Source: Rosettibacter firmus | GTDB taxonomy: Bacteria; Bacteroidota; Ignavibacteria; Ignavibacteriales; Melioribacteraceae | Assembly (NCBI RefSeq): GCF_036860695.1 | Contig: NZ_JAYKGJ010000002.1 | Location: 1 to 64,000 of the forward strand | Length of the DNA stretch: 64,000 bases | Direction: 5' to 3' | In this document: piece after piece, positions 51,084 to 60,462 of the stretch | Position numbering within the stretch: the stretch's first letter is position 1 | Layout of the letters: every line of letters begins with the position of its first letter | Position numbers and translations under genes: made by a program | Notes under the pieces: model-generated | What the model was told of the DNA's origin: nothing | Database searches by the model: none | What the model saw: only the letters and a program-made list of their open reading frames with translations

Positions 51084-53453
51084 ATGAATAAAAAATTTAA
51101 AACTTTATATGTAAGTTTATTACTATTACTTATGCCATCCCTATCTTGGGGACAGTTGGTAACTAATGGTAGTTTTGAAGATACACCTTTAGGACCAATA
51201 ACCGGAAATATTAAAGGTTGGGTTCTCTCTGTAGGAACAAGTGTACCAACTCCTCCTAATTTTGAGATTGTTGATAATCCGGTTCAAGATGGTAATCGTG
51301 CTTTTAAAGTTGTTATAAATAGTCTGGGTTCAAATGACTGGGATATTCAACTTGTTGCTGATAGTATACCAGTAAAGCAAGGCGAAACATATGTATATAC
51401 TATCTGGGCAAAAGCAGAAAAATCTGGTGCACAGGCAAACTTTACTGTCGGTAATTACTCTTATAATGAATATGGAGCTATTCGTCCTGCATCATTAACT
51501 ACAGAGTGGAAACAGTTTACTATGGAGTTTACAATTACTGATAATCAACAGTATATTAGAGCTCCAATTCATTTTAATAGAAGTGGAAATGTTGGTAATA
51601 CTATTTATATTGATAATCTATCTATTGTAAATAAAAAAGATATTCCTTCACCTAAGAAACCAATTGTTCTGGAAGCAGAGGATGGAGTACTTGGAAGCGA
51701 TTATGAAATTTTACAGGATGGAGATATTACTTATGTAACTCCGAAAACAAATTTCATAAATGCTAATCATCCAGGAAGTAAAAGTAAAGTTATTACTTTC
51801 GAAGTTACATTTGCTGATACAGGCACATATAATTTATTTGCAAAAATAAGAGTAGGTCCAAATCAGTTTAACGACGATAGTTTCTTTTATGGAAATGGAT
51901 TTGGTATCAAAGATACTTTGAATGATGATGATTGGATTGCAGTAAATCAATTGCAGGTTGCAGGTTTTAATGAACCGAATAATATTGTTCTTGGTCCTGG
52001 TGCTTTAGGTAATGGAGTCTGGAAATGGGTTAATTTATCGCAAAACAATTATTATGAAAATGCCGTTACTTTTAAAGTTGAAGGGGATACACTCAAAAAA
52101 ATATTTCAGATAGCTTCACGTGAAGATGGATTGGATATAGATAAAATTGCATTTGGGAAAGCAAATCTTTATTTCACTGTCAAGAACTTAGAGGAAAAAA
52201 CAGAAGGCTTGGATAAATTGCCAGGTACAATCTGGTCAGGTCCACCATTAGCATCAAAACAACCGAAGTATGTAGGTAATATTTATAGCCGTCTTCAAAG
52301 AGAAAATTTTGAGTCATACTGGAATCAGGTTATACCAGAGAATGCAGGTAAATGGGGTAGTGTTGAGGGGACAAGAGATGTCATGAATTGGGCAGAACTG
52401 GATTCTGCATATAATCTTGCAAAAAGAAATGGTTTTTCATTTAACTTTCACGTACTTATCTGGGGAGCACAGCAACCTTCTTGGATTAACTCTTTACAAC
52501 CTTCAGAACAACTTGAAGAAATAAGAGAATGGTTTCAGGAAGTTGCAAATAGATATAATGATATAGACTTTTTGCAGGTAGTAAATGAACCTTTACCTGG
52601 TCATAATCCACCTGATGGACAAAGCGGTAGAGCTAATTATAAAGAAGCTTTAGGAGGTAATGGAGCAACAGGATGGGATTGGGTGATAAATGCATTTAAG
52701 ATGGCTCGAGAAATCTTTCCTCAAAAAACTAAGTTGATGATTAATGATTATAACATTATAAATAGCTCAACTAATACATCTCAATATCTTCGTTTGATAA
52801 GATTGCTTCAAGCACAAAATCTAATAGATGCTATTGGAATACAGGGACACGCGTTTAGCACATATACTGCTACAGTTACTACGATGAAAAGAAATCTTGA
52901 TTCACTGGGAGCTACAGGTTTACCAGTTTATATTACAGAATTAGATATAGATGGACCAACTGATGACATACAACTAAGAGAATATCAAAGAGTCTTTCCT
53001 GCACTTTATGAACATCCAGCTGTAAGAGGAATTACTTTATGGGGATGGAGACCTGGTCTATGGAGAAATGATCAGAAAGCTTATCTTGTTGATGCAAATG
53101 GTTATGAAAGACCTGCATTAACATGGCTTAGGAATTACCTTGATACTGTAAAAGTAATTGTATCAACAAGAGAGATTGCTAATTTACCAAATGAATTTCG
53201 TCTTGAACAGAATTATCCAAATCCGTTTAATCCAACTACAAAAATTACTTATGTATTACCAAGTAGAACAACTGTATCGCTTAAAGTATATGATGTACTT
53301 GGAAGACATATCAAAACTTTAGTTGATGATTTACAAAATCCAGGTTCTTATACTGTTACTTTTGATGGTTCAGGACTTTCGAGTGGAGTTTACTTCTATC
53401 GACTGGAAGCTGGTGGATATTCGAAAACAAAACAAATGATTTTGATGAAGTAG
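51084..53453 (+). CDS. Endo-1,4-beta-xylanase, GH10, with carbohydrate-binding modules and T9SS domain
   Basis: A 789-residue secreted enzyme. Signal peptide 1-23 (SWG). Residues about 25-183 form a CBM4/9/22-like module (VTNGSFEDTPLG; YIDNLSIVNK). Residues about 194-365 form a second probable binding module (VLEAEDGVLGSDYEI). The GH10 domain (about 380-690) has the acid/base Glu502 in QVVNEPLPG, the nucleophile Glu619 in YITELDID, and LIWGAQQPSW. A T9SS sorting domain (about 700-789; QNYPNPFNPTT) anchors it outside. It hydrolyses internal xylan bonds. The catalytic domain lacks the usual HTLVWHSQ motif exactly; it reads FHVLIWGAQQ. Confidence 0.93.
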   Translation: MNKKFKTLYVSLLLLLMPSLSWGQLVTNGSFEDTPLGPITGNIKGWVLSVGTSVPTPPNFEIVDNPVQDGNRAFKVVINSLGSNDWDIQLVADSIPVKQGETYVYTIWAKAEKSGAQANFTVGNYSYNEYGAIRPASLTTEWKQFTMEFTITDNQQYIRAPIHFNRSGNVGNTIYIDNLSIVNKKDIPSPKKPIVLEAEDGVLGSDYEILQDGDITYVTPKTNFINANHPGSKSKVITFEVTFADTGTYNLFAKIRVGPNQFNDDSFFYGNGFGIKDTLNDDDWIAVNQLQVAGFNEPNNIVLGPGALGNGVWKWVNLSQNNYYENAVTFKVEGDTLKKIFQIASREDGLDIDKIAFGKANLYFTVKNLEEKTEGLDKLPGTIWSGPPLASKQPKYVGNIYSRLQRENFESYWNQVIPENAGKWGSVEGTRDVMNWAELDSAYNLAKRNGFSFNFHVLIWGAQQPSWINSLQPSEQLEEIREWFQEVANRYNDIDFLQVVNEPLPGHNPPDGQSGRANYKEALGGNGATGWDWVINAFKMAREIFPQKTKLMINDYNIINSSTNTSQYLRLIRLLQAQNLIDAIGIQGHAFSTYTATVTTMKRNLDSLGATGLPVYITELDIDGPTDDIQLREYQRVFPALYEHPAVRGITLWGWRPGLWRNDQKAYLVDANGYERPALTWLRNYLDTVKVIVSTREIANLPNEFRLEQNYPNPFNPTTKITYVLPSRTTVSLKVYDVLGRHIKTLVDDLQNPGSYTVTFDGSGLSSGVYFYRLEAGGYSKTKQMILMK

Positions 53454-53466
53454 TATTTAATTACAA

Positions 53467-53491
53467 ACCCTGCTCTGGATTAGAGCAGGGT
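53467..53491 (+). terminator. Hairpin after the GH10 gene
   Basis: ACCCTGCTCT (53467-53476) and AGAGCAGGGT (53482-53491) form a perfect 10-bp stem with a GGATT loop, 13 bases after the stop. The following GATAATTCTTAATTT has only short T-runs, so termination may be partial. Its core is the same as the terminator at 50813. Confidence 0.6.
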
Positions 53492-53599
53492 GATAATTCT
53501 TAATTTAATGTTAGTGGATATTAATGATATGTCACTAAAAAGTTCTATCCTTTTTATACAATTAATCATTAAATAAATTTAGATTCTATAGGAAAAAAC

Positions 53600-54406
53600 A
53601 TGATTAATAAAAAAATAATTTTTATCATCTTATTAGTGATATCTTATAATATAAATGCACAGGTTAATCTCTGGAATAATAAGAGTTGTGCAGTTGTATT
53701 AACTTATGATGATGCATTAAACACCCATCTCGATAATGTAATCCCTCTTCTGGATTCACTTGGCTTTAAAGCTACGTTTTATCTTTCTGGCTTTTTCCCG
53801 GGATTTAGTAATAGATTGAACGATTGGAGAAAAGCAGCAGCAAATGGTCATGAACTTGGAAATCATACTTTATTTCATCCATGCATTGGAAATATGGAAG
53901 GAAGAGAATGGGTAAAACCTGACTATGATTTAAGTAAATATTCTATTCAAAGAATAACTGACGAAATTTTAATGAATAATATTGTTCTGGAAGCAGTTGA
54001 TGGAAAAAAGAGAAGAACATTTGCTTATACATGCGGAGATACATTAGCAGGTGATTCTTCTTACGTTAAAATTATAAAAGAAAATTTTCCTGCAGCAAGA
54101 GGTGTAAATTATTTTCATCAAAAAATTAATGAAATAGATTTATTCAATATTGGTTGTTATGTTGTAAATGGCCAGAGTGCAGATGAGTTAATTGATTTAG
54201 TTAAATATGCTATGAATAATAATACATTATTGGTATTTCTATTTCATGGAGTAGGTGGAGAACACCCAATAAATATTTCTTTGGAAACACATAAAAAACT
54301 TCTTGAATTCTTAAAAGCTAATGAAAATAATATCTGGATAACAACATTTTTAGATGTTGCTGATTTTATAAGAAAGTACCGAACTAAATCTGAAACCTTC
54401 AAATAA
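53600..54406 (+). CDS. Polysaccharide deacetylase (CE4 family), probable acetylxylan esterase
   Basis: A 268-residue protein. Signal peptide 1-20 (INA). The NodB domain shows motif 1 VLTYDDA (Asp37 catalytic base, Asp38 metal ligand) and motif 2 HELGNHTLFHP (His89 and His93 metal ligands). A later FLFHGVGGEHP supplies the conserved His region near the C-terminus. CE4 enzymes remove acetyl groups from xylan, chitin or peptidoglycan. Between GH10 and GH30 xylanases, acetylxylan is the likely substrate. It has no T9SS sorting domain, unlike its neighbours, so it may stay in the periplasm. Confidence 0.85.
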   Translation: MINKKIIFIILLVISYNINAQVNLWNNKSCAVVLTYDDALNTHLDNVIPLLDSLGFKATFYLSGFFPGFSNRLNDWRKAAANGHELGNHTLFHPCIGNMEGREWVKPDYDLSKYSIQRITDEILMNNIVLEAVDGKKRRTFAYTCGDTLAGDSSYVKIIKENFPAARGVNYFHQKINEIDLFNIGCYVVNGQSADELIDLVKYAMNNNTLLVFLFHGVGGEHPINISLETHKKLLEFLKANENNIWITTFLDVADFIRKYRTKSETFK

Positions 54407-54574
54407 TCATAATGAACCTCATGCATTTCATTTCTTACTAATGATTGATGGTTGATATCCTCGTGTGAGTTCTAATTAGATAATTTGATTTATGAGGTAA
54501 CTAATAAATGGTTGTTAAGCTTACACTATAATTTTATCTCTAATAATAATGAATTAATAAATAATGGGGAAATA

Positions 54575-56113
54575 ATGATTAATTACTCGAAAAGAAAAAA
54601 GAATTTTTTAATTCTGCTGCTAATTAATTTAGTAGTATTTGTAAATATTATTTTAGCTCAGGCTACGAATAAAACAATAATTTATCTCGATAGTACAGAC
54701 CAGGTCATTCAAGGATTTGGTGCTGCAAATATTTTACCCTGGCGACCCGATATGAAACCAGATGAAATTATAAAAGCTTTTGGGACAGATGATGGTCAGC
54801 TTGGTTTTACAATTTTGAGACTTAGATTGCCCAGTGATCCAAACGAATTTGCAAGAAACGTACAAACAGCAAAAGCTGCTCACTCAATGGGAGTAAAAAT
54901 TATTGCATCTCCATGGTCACCTCCTGCTTATATGAAATCCAATAAGAATATTGTTGGAGGTAGACTCCTCGATGAATATTATGATGACTATGCTCTTCAC
55001 TTAAAATCTTTTGTAGATTTCATGGCTTCTAATGGAGTACCTATTTATGCAGTTTCTGTACAGAATGAACCTGATATTAAGGTTAATTATGAATCATGCG
55101 ATTGGACTGCAGCAGAAATGGTTAAATTCATAAGAGAAAATGCACCAACTGTAGGTACCAGGATAATTGCACCTGAATCATATCAATTTATCAAAACAAT
55201 ATCTGATGCTATTCTTAATGACCCCATAGCTGTAAAAAATGTGGATATTATAGGTGGGCATATTTATGGTGGTGGTTTAGAACCATATCCTCTTGCCAAA
55301 AGTAAAGGTAAAGAATTGTGGATGACAGAACATCTTGAAACAGACACTACCTGGCAAAAAGTTTTAGAAACAGGTAAAGAAATTCACGACTGTATGATTG
55401 CTGGAATGAATGCTTATATCTGGTGGTATATTGTTAGATTTTATGGACCGATATTGGAAAATAGTCAGGTTTCTAAACGTGGATATATTATGTCTCAATT
55501 TTCACGATTTATTCGTCCAGGATTTGTAAGAGTTTATAATTCTAATGCTAAATATATAGATAATAGAAAAGGTATTGAGATTTATACAAGTGCGTATAAG
55601 AGTAATGATAAAATTATTATTGTTGTTGTAAATATGGGTATTTCAATTGAACAGACTTTTGTCTTAGACAGTAAAACAGCAAATAAATTTACTCCTTATA
55701 TAACAACAAAAACAAAAAATTGTGAACGGGGTAATGACATTAATGTTGTCAACAATAGTTTTACTTTTACAATTGAAGGAGAAAGTGTAACTACTTTTGT
55801 ATCGGATGGCATCTTTACAAGTGTTGAAGAAGATTTATTACCAGAAGAATTTAATCTTTCTCAGAATTATCCTAACCCCTTCAATCCTTCTACAATTATT
55901 AATTATCAATTACCAGAAAGAAATTTTGTTACAATAAAAGTTTATGATGTACTTGGCAAAGAAATAACAACTCTTGTAAATGAATTCAAAGAAGCAGGGA
56001 ATTATAAAATAGAATTTTCTGCCGATAAGTATAACCTTTCAAGCGGAATATATTTTTATACTTTAAAAGCAGGAACTAATTTTGCAGTTAAGAAGATGAT
56101 ATATGTAAAATAA
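54575..56113 (+). CDS. GH30 glucuronoxylanase-like enzyme with T9SS domain
   Basis: A 512-residue secreted enzyme. Signal peptide about 1-29 (IILA). The GH30 barrel (about 35-320) has the acid/base Glu165 in SVQNEPD and the nucleophile Glu252 in WMTEHLE. The stretch WWYIVRFYGPILE followed by SKRGYIMSQFSRFIRPGFVRV (key part SKRGY-FIRPG) resembles GH30 subfamily 8 glucuronoxylanases. A beta-sandwich follows (about 320-412). The C-terminus is a T9SS sorting domain (about 422-512; QNYPNPFNPST). The frame is open from 54485, but the ATG at 54575 has GGGGAA upstream and gives a proper signal peptide. Confidence 0.9.
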   Translation: MINYSKRKKNFLILLLINLVVFVNIILAQATNKTIIYLDSTDQVIQGFGAANILPWRPDMKPDEIIKAFGTDDGQLGFTILRLRLPSDPNEFARNVQTAKAAHSMGVKIIASPWSPPAYMKSNKNIVGGRLLDEYYDDYALHLKSFVDFMASNGVPIYAVSVQNEPDIKVNYESCDWTAAEMVKFIRENAPTVGTRIIAPESYQFIKTISDAILNDPIAVKNVDIIGGHIYGGGLEPYPLAKSKGKELWMTEHLETDTTWQKVLETGKEIHDCMIAGMNAYIWWYIVRFYGPILENSQVSKRGYIMSQFSRFIRPGFVRVYNSNAKYIDNRKGIEIYTSAYKSNDKIIIVVVNMGISIEQTFVLDSKTANKFTPYITTKTKNCERGNDINVVNNSFTFTIEGESVTTFVSDGIFTSVEEDLLPEEFNLSQNYPNPFNPSTIINYQLPERNFVTIKVYDVLGKEITTLVNEFKEAGNYKIEFSADKYNLSSGIYFYTLKAGTNFAVKKMIYVK

Positions 56114-56151
56114 ATTCTTTAATTTTTGTTCGATACAATAAATTTATGTAA

Positions 56152-56182
56152 AGACGTCCAATCTGGACGTCTCTTATTTTTT
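56152..56182 (+). terminator. Intrinsic terminator after the GH30 gene
   Basis: AGACGTCCA (56152-56160) and TGGACGTCT (56164-56172) form a perfect 9-bp stem with an ATC loop, followed by CTTATTTTTT. It closes the xylan locus. The convergent serA-like gene ends 55 bases further on. Confidence 0.85.
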
Positions 56183-56226
56183 ATATAGTACTTAATGTTA
56201 TAAATATAATGACTTTGTATTAAAAT

Positions 56227-57171
56227 CTATTTTTTGTTAACACGATTTATCACAGTTCCATCTTTTACATAAGATAAAATAATTCTTACAGTTTCTTCTG
56301 CTACTGCAGTTTGAGCCTGCTCGGTTGATGCTCCTATATGATGTGTAACGTATACATTTTCTAATTCTTGAAGTTTGGAAGATACTGTTCCTGTTTTTTC
56401 TTCGGGTTCACCTTTAAAAACATCTAAACCAACTTTTAAATTTTTTTCTTTTACTGCATTTATAAGTGCATCCTCATCAACTACATCTGCACGCGATGTA
56501 TTAATGAATATAGCACCATTTTTCATTAAGTTGAAAAGATTTTCATTAAATAAATTTTTTGTTTCCGAAGTAGCAGGCAGGTGAACAGAAATTACATCTG
56601 CTATTGGTAATACTTCTTCGAAATTTGAAAACTCTTTAACACCATCAAATTCAACTTTTACAATATCTTTTGCATAAACATTCATTCCAAAAGCTAAAGC
56701 TCGTTTTGCAACTTCTTTCCCGATATTCCCAAAACCTACAATAGCCAATGTCTTTCCAAATAAACCTTGAGCGTTCGAATATTCACCTTTATTCCACTTT
56801 CCCTGCTTAAAGTCGATTACATTATGAGGAATTCTTCTATCAAGTGCAATCATTAAACCAATAGTTAACTCAGCTACAGCAATTGCATTTTTACCGGGAC
56901 AATTAGAAACAGGAATTCCTTTTTTGTTTGCAGCTTGAATATCAATATTATTTACACCAGCTCCCGCTCGAATAATTAATTTAAGATTAGTTCCTTTTTC
57001 GATAGTTTCGGCATTAACGATAGTCGATCTTACAACAATACAATCAACATCTTTTGCAGCTTCTGGTAAATCTTTTTCTCCAAGTTTAGGGTTGTAAATT
57101 ACATCAATATTATTTTCTTTAAGTTGTTGAATAAAAGTTTCGGGGAATTTGTCTGCAATTAATATTCTCAT
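56227..57171 (-). CDS. serA: D-3-phosphoglycerate dehydrogenase-like 2-hydroxyacid dehydrogenase
   Basis: A 314-residue NAD-dependent dehydrogenase. The cofactor domain has GFGNIGKEVA (about 147-156). The catalytic set appears as RAGAGVNNID (Arg), DVFKGEPEE (Glu) and THHIGASTEQAQ (His). The HIGAST-x-QAQ block favours phosphoglycerate dehydrogenase, first step of serine synthesis, but other hydroxyacids are possible. It is the short form without a C-terminal ACT domain, so serine feedback is unlikely. It lies 10 bases after hutU. Confidence 0.75.
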   Translation of the reverse strand: MRILIADKFPETFIQQLKENNIDVIYNPKLGEKDLPEAAKDVDCIVVRSTIVNAETIEKGTNLKLIIRAGAGVNNIDIQAANKKGIPVSNCPGKNAIAVAELTIGLMIALDRRIPHNVIDFKQGKWNKGEYSNAQGLFGKTLAIVGFGNIGKEVAKRALAFGMNVYAKDIVKVEFDGVKEFSNFEEVLPIADVISVHLPATSETKNLFNENLFNLMKNGAIFINTSRADVVDEDALINAVKEKNLKVGLDVFKGEPEEKTGTVSSKLQELENVYVTHHIGASTEQAQTAVAEETVRIILSYVKDGTVINRVNKK

Positions 57172-57181
57172 TTTTACCTCT

Positions 57182-58834
57182 TTATTTTAAAATAGGGATT
57201 TTAATGCCGAATTTTTTTGCATTATCGATTGCCTTTTGATAACCTGCATCAGCATGACGAACTATACCCATAGCCGGGTCATAATTTAAAACTCTTTCGA
57301 GACGTGCTTCTGCTTCTTTTGTACCATCTGCTACTATAACCATACCAGCATGAATTGATTTACCAATTCCCACTCCTCCACCATGATGAACAGAAACCCA
57401 GCTGGCACCACCTATTGTATTTAATAATGCATTAAGAATGGGCCAATCTGCAATTGCATCACTACCATCAAGCATACCTTCAGTTTCTCGATTTGGAGAA
57501 GCTACAGAGCCACAATCTAAATGATCCCTGCCAATTACAATAGGGGCTTTAACTTTTCCTTCTGCTACAAGTTGATTAAAAATTTTCCCCATTTTTGCTC
57601 TTTCGCCATATCCAAGCCAGCAAATTCTTGCAGGTAATCCCTGAAAGTGAACTTTTTTCTGAGCTAAATTAATCCATCTAACTAAAGATTCATTTTGTGG
57701 AAAAGTTTCTATTACTGCTTTATCTGTAATATAAATATCTTCTGGATCTCCACTTAATGCAGCCCATCTGAATGGTCCTTTCCCATCACAAAATAATGGT
57801 CTAATATATTCAGGTACAAAACCAGGAATATCGAATGCATTATCTACGCCGTTATCTTTTGCTTCGCCACGAATGTTATTTCCATAGTCAAATACAACAG
57901 AGCCACGTGCTTGAAATTCAAGAATTGCTTTTACATGAACTACAATTGTTTGCTTTGCAAGTTCAATATATTTCTTTGGATTAGTTTTTCTTAAGTCGAG
58001 AGCTTCTTCGAAACTCATTCCCATTGGAACATAGCCATTTAAAGTATCGTGAGCAGAAGTTTGATCTGTTACTATATCAGGCGTAATATTTTTTTCTAAT
58101 ATTTTAGGTAATATTTCACCTGCATTTCCAACTAAGCCAACTGATATTGGTTTCTTTTTTTCTTTTGCATCAAGTACAATTTTTAGTGCTTCATCTAAAT
58201 TTTCTGTCATAATATCAAGATAACCAGTATCGATTCTTTTTTTAATACGAGCTTTATCAACTTCAACTCCTAAGAAAGCAGCTCCATTCATTGTTGCAGC
58301 AAGTGGTTGTGCCCCACCCATACCACCAAGTCCAGAAGTAAGTAAGAATTTACCTTCAAGACTTCCATTAAAATGTTTATTAGCACAAGCTGCAAAAGTT
58401 TCATATGTTCCTTGTAAAATCCCTTGAGTTCCTATATAAATCCAGCTACCGGCAGTCATCTGTCCATACATTGTTAAACCTAAGGCATCAAGTCGACGAA
58501 ATTCATCCCAGGTTGCCCAAGCAGGAACAAGCATTGCATTTGATATTATTACTCTTGGTGCATCTGGATATGTTTTGAAAATTGCAACAGGTTTACCTGA
58601 TTGTATGAGAAGTGTTTCATCGGATTCAAGATTTTTTAATGATTCTATAATTGCTTCATAAGCTTCCCAGTTACGTGCTGCTTTACCTGAACCACCATAC
58701 ACAATTAATTCATCAGGTTTTTCTGCAACTTCGGGATCGAGATTATTCATAAGCATTCTCATCGCAGCTTCTTGAATCCAGCCTTTGCAGGTTAATTTGT
58801 TACCACGAGGTGCTTTAATATTTTTTAATATCAT
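57182..58834 (-). CDS. hutU: Urocanate hydratase
   Basis: A 550-residue NAD-containing enzyme of histidine breakdown that converts urocanate to imidazolonepropionate. [13 protein letters not shown] near the N-terminus, [17 protein letters not shown] (NAD-binding) and [12 protein letters not shown] (active-site region) are typical, as is [18 protein letters not shown]. Length is standard. None of hutH, hutI or hutG is in the window, so the pathway must be completed elsewhere. Confidence 0.97.
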   Translation of the reverse strand: MILKNIKAPRGNKLTCKGWIQEAAMRMLMNNLDPEVAEKPDELIVYGGSGKAARNWEAYEAIIESLKNLESDETLLIQSGKPVAIFKTYPDAPRVIISNAMLVPAWATWDEFRRLDALGLTMYGQMTAGSWIYIGTQGILQGTYETFAACANKHFNGSLEGKFLLTSGLGGMGGAQPLAATMNGAAFLGVEVDKARIKKRIDTGYLDIMTENLDEALKIVLDAKEKKKPISVGLVGNAGEILPKILEKNITPDIVTDQTSAHDTLNGYVPMGMSFEEALDLRKTNPKKYIELAKQTIVVHVKAILEFQARGSVVFDYGNNIRGEAKDNGVDNAFDIPGFVPEYIRPLFCDGKGPFRWAALSGDPEDIYITDKAVIETFPQNESLVRWINLAQKKVHFQGLPARICWLGYGERAKMGKIFNQLVAEGKVKAPIVIGRDHLDCGSVASPNRETEGMLDGSDAIADWPILNALLNTIGGASWVSVHHGGGVGIGKSIHAGMVIVADGTKEAEARLERVLNYDPAMGIVRHADAGYQKAIDNAKKFGIKIPILK

Positions 58835-58835
58835 T

Positions 58836-59174
58836 TTAATCAGTGAAATGATTTTCTAATAAATTTTTATATTGTGTATAAACCGATTTTAATAACCATC
58901 TTTTAATAAAACCAGATTTTTTAATTTGCTTTTCTAAATGTTCAACATTTTCTTTTAATCTAAAGACTAATTTAGTTTTTTCTTCTTTTGTGAATTTAAT
59001 TTCTTCGGTTGACTCACTTAGTTTATCCAGAATAGAATTAAATGCACGAATATCACCGTAAAATTTTTCATCACCACTAATTTGTTTTAATAGAGTTTTG
59101 CAGAATGTTTCGAGTAATTTTTTTTCATTTTTGTTGAAATGATATGTGTAATTCTTGAAAAGTTGTTTGGCCAT
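58836..59174 (-). CDS. Unrecognised 112-aa helical protein
   Basis: A lysine- and glutamate-rich protein of 112 residues ([20 protein letters not shown] at the start, [20 protein letters not shown] near the end). It looks alpha-helical with possible coiled-coil heptads at about 60-90. No signal peptide, membrane span or motif is recognised. It is placed between add (five bases upstream) and hutU (one base downstream), so it is almost surely co-transcribed with them. Confidence 0.65.
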   Translation of the reverse strand: MAKQLFKNYTYHFNKNEKKLLETFCKTLLKQISGDEKFYGDIRAFNSILDKLSESTEEIKFTKEEKTKLVFRLKENVEHLEKQIKKSGFIKRWLLKSVYTQYKNLLENHFTD

Positions 59175-59179
59175 ATTTG

Positions 59180-60268
59180 CTATACCTTTAGTGATAGAAG
59201 TTTTTCTCTCATTTTTTGAAAACCAGGTTTGATAACATTGTAAATATAATGAAGTCTCTCTTTGTAAGGAATAAATGATGATTTCATAGCATTTATGTTT
59301 AGTTTTTCAATATCATCAAGATTCAAACCAAACATTTCACTTGCAATTACATATTCTTTTGTTAATGTAGTATTGCTCATTAATCTATCATCTGTATTGA
59401 GAAAGACTCTAAATTTTTCTCTGTATAATTTTATGAATGGATGATTTTCGAGTTTATCAACTGCCCCTGTATGAACATTACTTAGTAAATTTATTTCGAG
59501 AGGAAGACGAGTATCAAGAATATATTGAGCTAATTCTCCAAGTGCTACAACATTTCCATCTTTATCAAAAACTATATCTTCTGTTAAACGTGTAGCATGA
59601 CCAATTCTATGAGCTCCGCATATCTGAATTGCCTGCCATATTGATTCTTTTCCAAATGCTTCTCCTGCGTGAATAGTAATATTAAAATTTTTCTGTTTGA
59701 TAAATTGAAAAGCTTCAAGATGTTTTTTGGGAGGATAACCACCTTCTTCACCTGCTAAATCAAAACCAACCACTCCGTGTTTTCTAAAATTAACAGCAAG
59801 TTCAGCAATTTCAAGTGTATTTTTCATATTTCTCATTCCACATAAAATTAATCCATAACCAACACCAAAATCTTGTTTCCCTTTTTCAAGTCCTTCGAGT
59901 ACTGCATTTATTATATCTTCATAATATAAACCTTTTTGTGTATGAAATACTGGTGCAAAGCGTGTTTCAACATAACAGACGCCATCATTTTTCATATCTT
60001 CCATCATTTCATATGCAACACGAAATAAAGCTTCTTTAGTTTGCATTACTGCACAGGTATGTTCAAATCCCTGCAAATATTCTTTGAGATTACCTTTGTT
60101 TGCACCACGATGAAACCATTCACGTAATTCTTCGGGATCAGTTGTAGGTAATTTATTATACTTAATATCTTTAGCTAATTCGATTATAGTTTGCGGACGA
60201 AGACCACCATCCAAATGGTCATGCAATAATACTTTGGGAACACTTCGAATAATTTCTTCTATATGCAT
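59180..60268 (-). CDS. add: Adenosine deaminase
   Basis: A 362-residue zinc hydrolase that deaminates (deoxy)adenosine to inosine. The HxH metal site is His16/His18 (LLHDHLDGG), and later motifs are THAGEAFG-like ITIHAGEAFG (His and Glu), GAHRIGHATRL and FLNTDDR (Asp pair). The order of motifs and the length match the family. It is the first gene of the leftward group add, 112-aa unknown, hutU, serA. It links to the nucleoside-processing deoB only by pathway, not by position. Confidence 0.93.
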   Translation of the reverse strand: MHIEEIIRSVPKVLLHDHLDGGLRPQTIIELAKDIKYNKLPTTDPEELREWFHRGANKGNLKEYLQGFEHTCAVMQTKEALFRVAYEMMEDMKNDGVCYVETRFAPVFHTQKGLYYEDIINAVLEGLEKGKQDFGVGYGLILCGMRNMKNTLEIAELAVNFRKHGVVGFDLAGEEGGYPPKKHLEAFQFIKQKNFNITIHAGEAFGKESIWQAIQICGAHRIGHATRLTEDIVFDKDGNVVALGELAQYILDTRLPLEINLLSNVHTGAVDKLENHPFIKLYREKFRVFLNTDDRLMSNTTLTKEYVIASEMFGLNLDDIEKLNINAMKSSFIPYKERLHYIYNVIKPGFQKMREKLLSLKV

Positions 60269-60423
60269 TTTTATTTCCTTTTAATTTCAAAAATATTCTT
60301 TTGATGTTCTAAAATCAATTTTGAAATTATCTTAATAATTATCATTAATAAGCATAAAACAGTAATTATAAGTTCTTTTTTTATTTGAAAGTTAATCCAT
60401 ATTTTAGAACAAGTGAACAATTA

Positions 60424-60443
60424 ATTATTGGTTATCCAATAAT
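60424..60443. promoter_or_regulatory. Palindrome just upstream of maeB
   Basis: ATTATTGGTTATCCAATAAT has perfect 8-bp arms around TTAT. It ends 19 bases before the maeB ATG and just upstream of the AAGGA ribosome-binding site. It could be an operator or a 5' leader hairpin that affects translation. The rest of the 194-base spacer divergent from add is AT-rich with no other clear signal. Confidence 0.45.
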
Positions 60444-60462
60444 AATATAAGGAAAAATTTTT

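Noticed and set aside
54485-54574. Upstream start for the GH30 gene
   Set aside because: The extra 30 residues precede a normal signal peptide that starts at the ATG at 54575, which has a ribosome-binding site.
39247-56113. SusD, sugar transporter or regulator gene in the xylan locus
   Set aside because: All reading frames were considered and none has SusD, permease or DNA-binding features.
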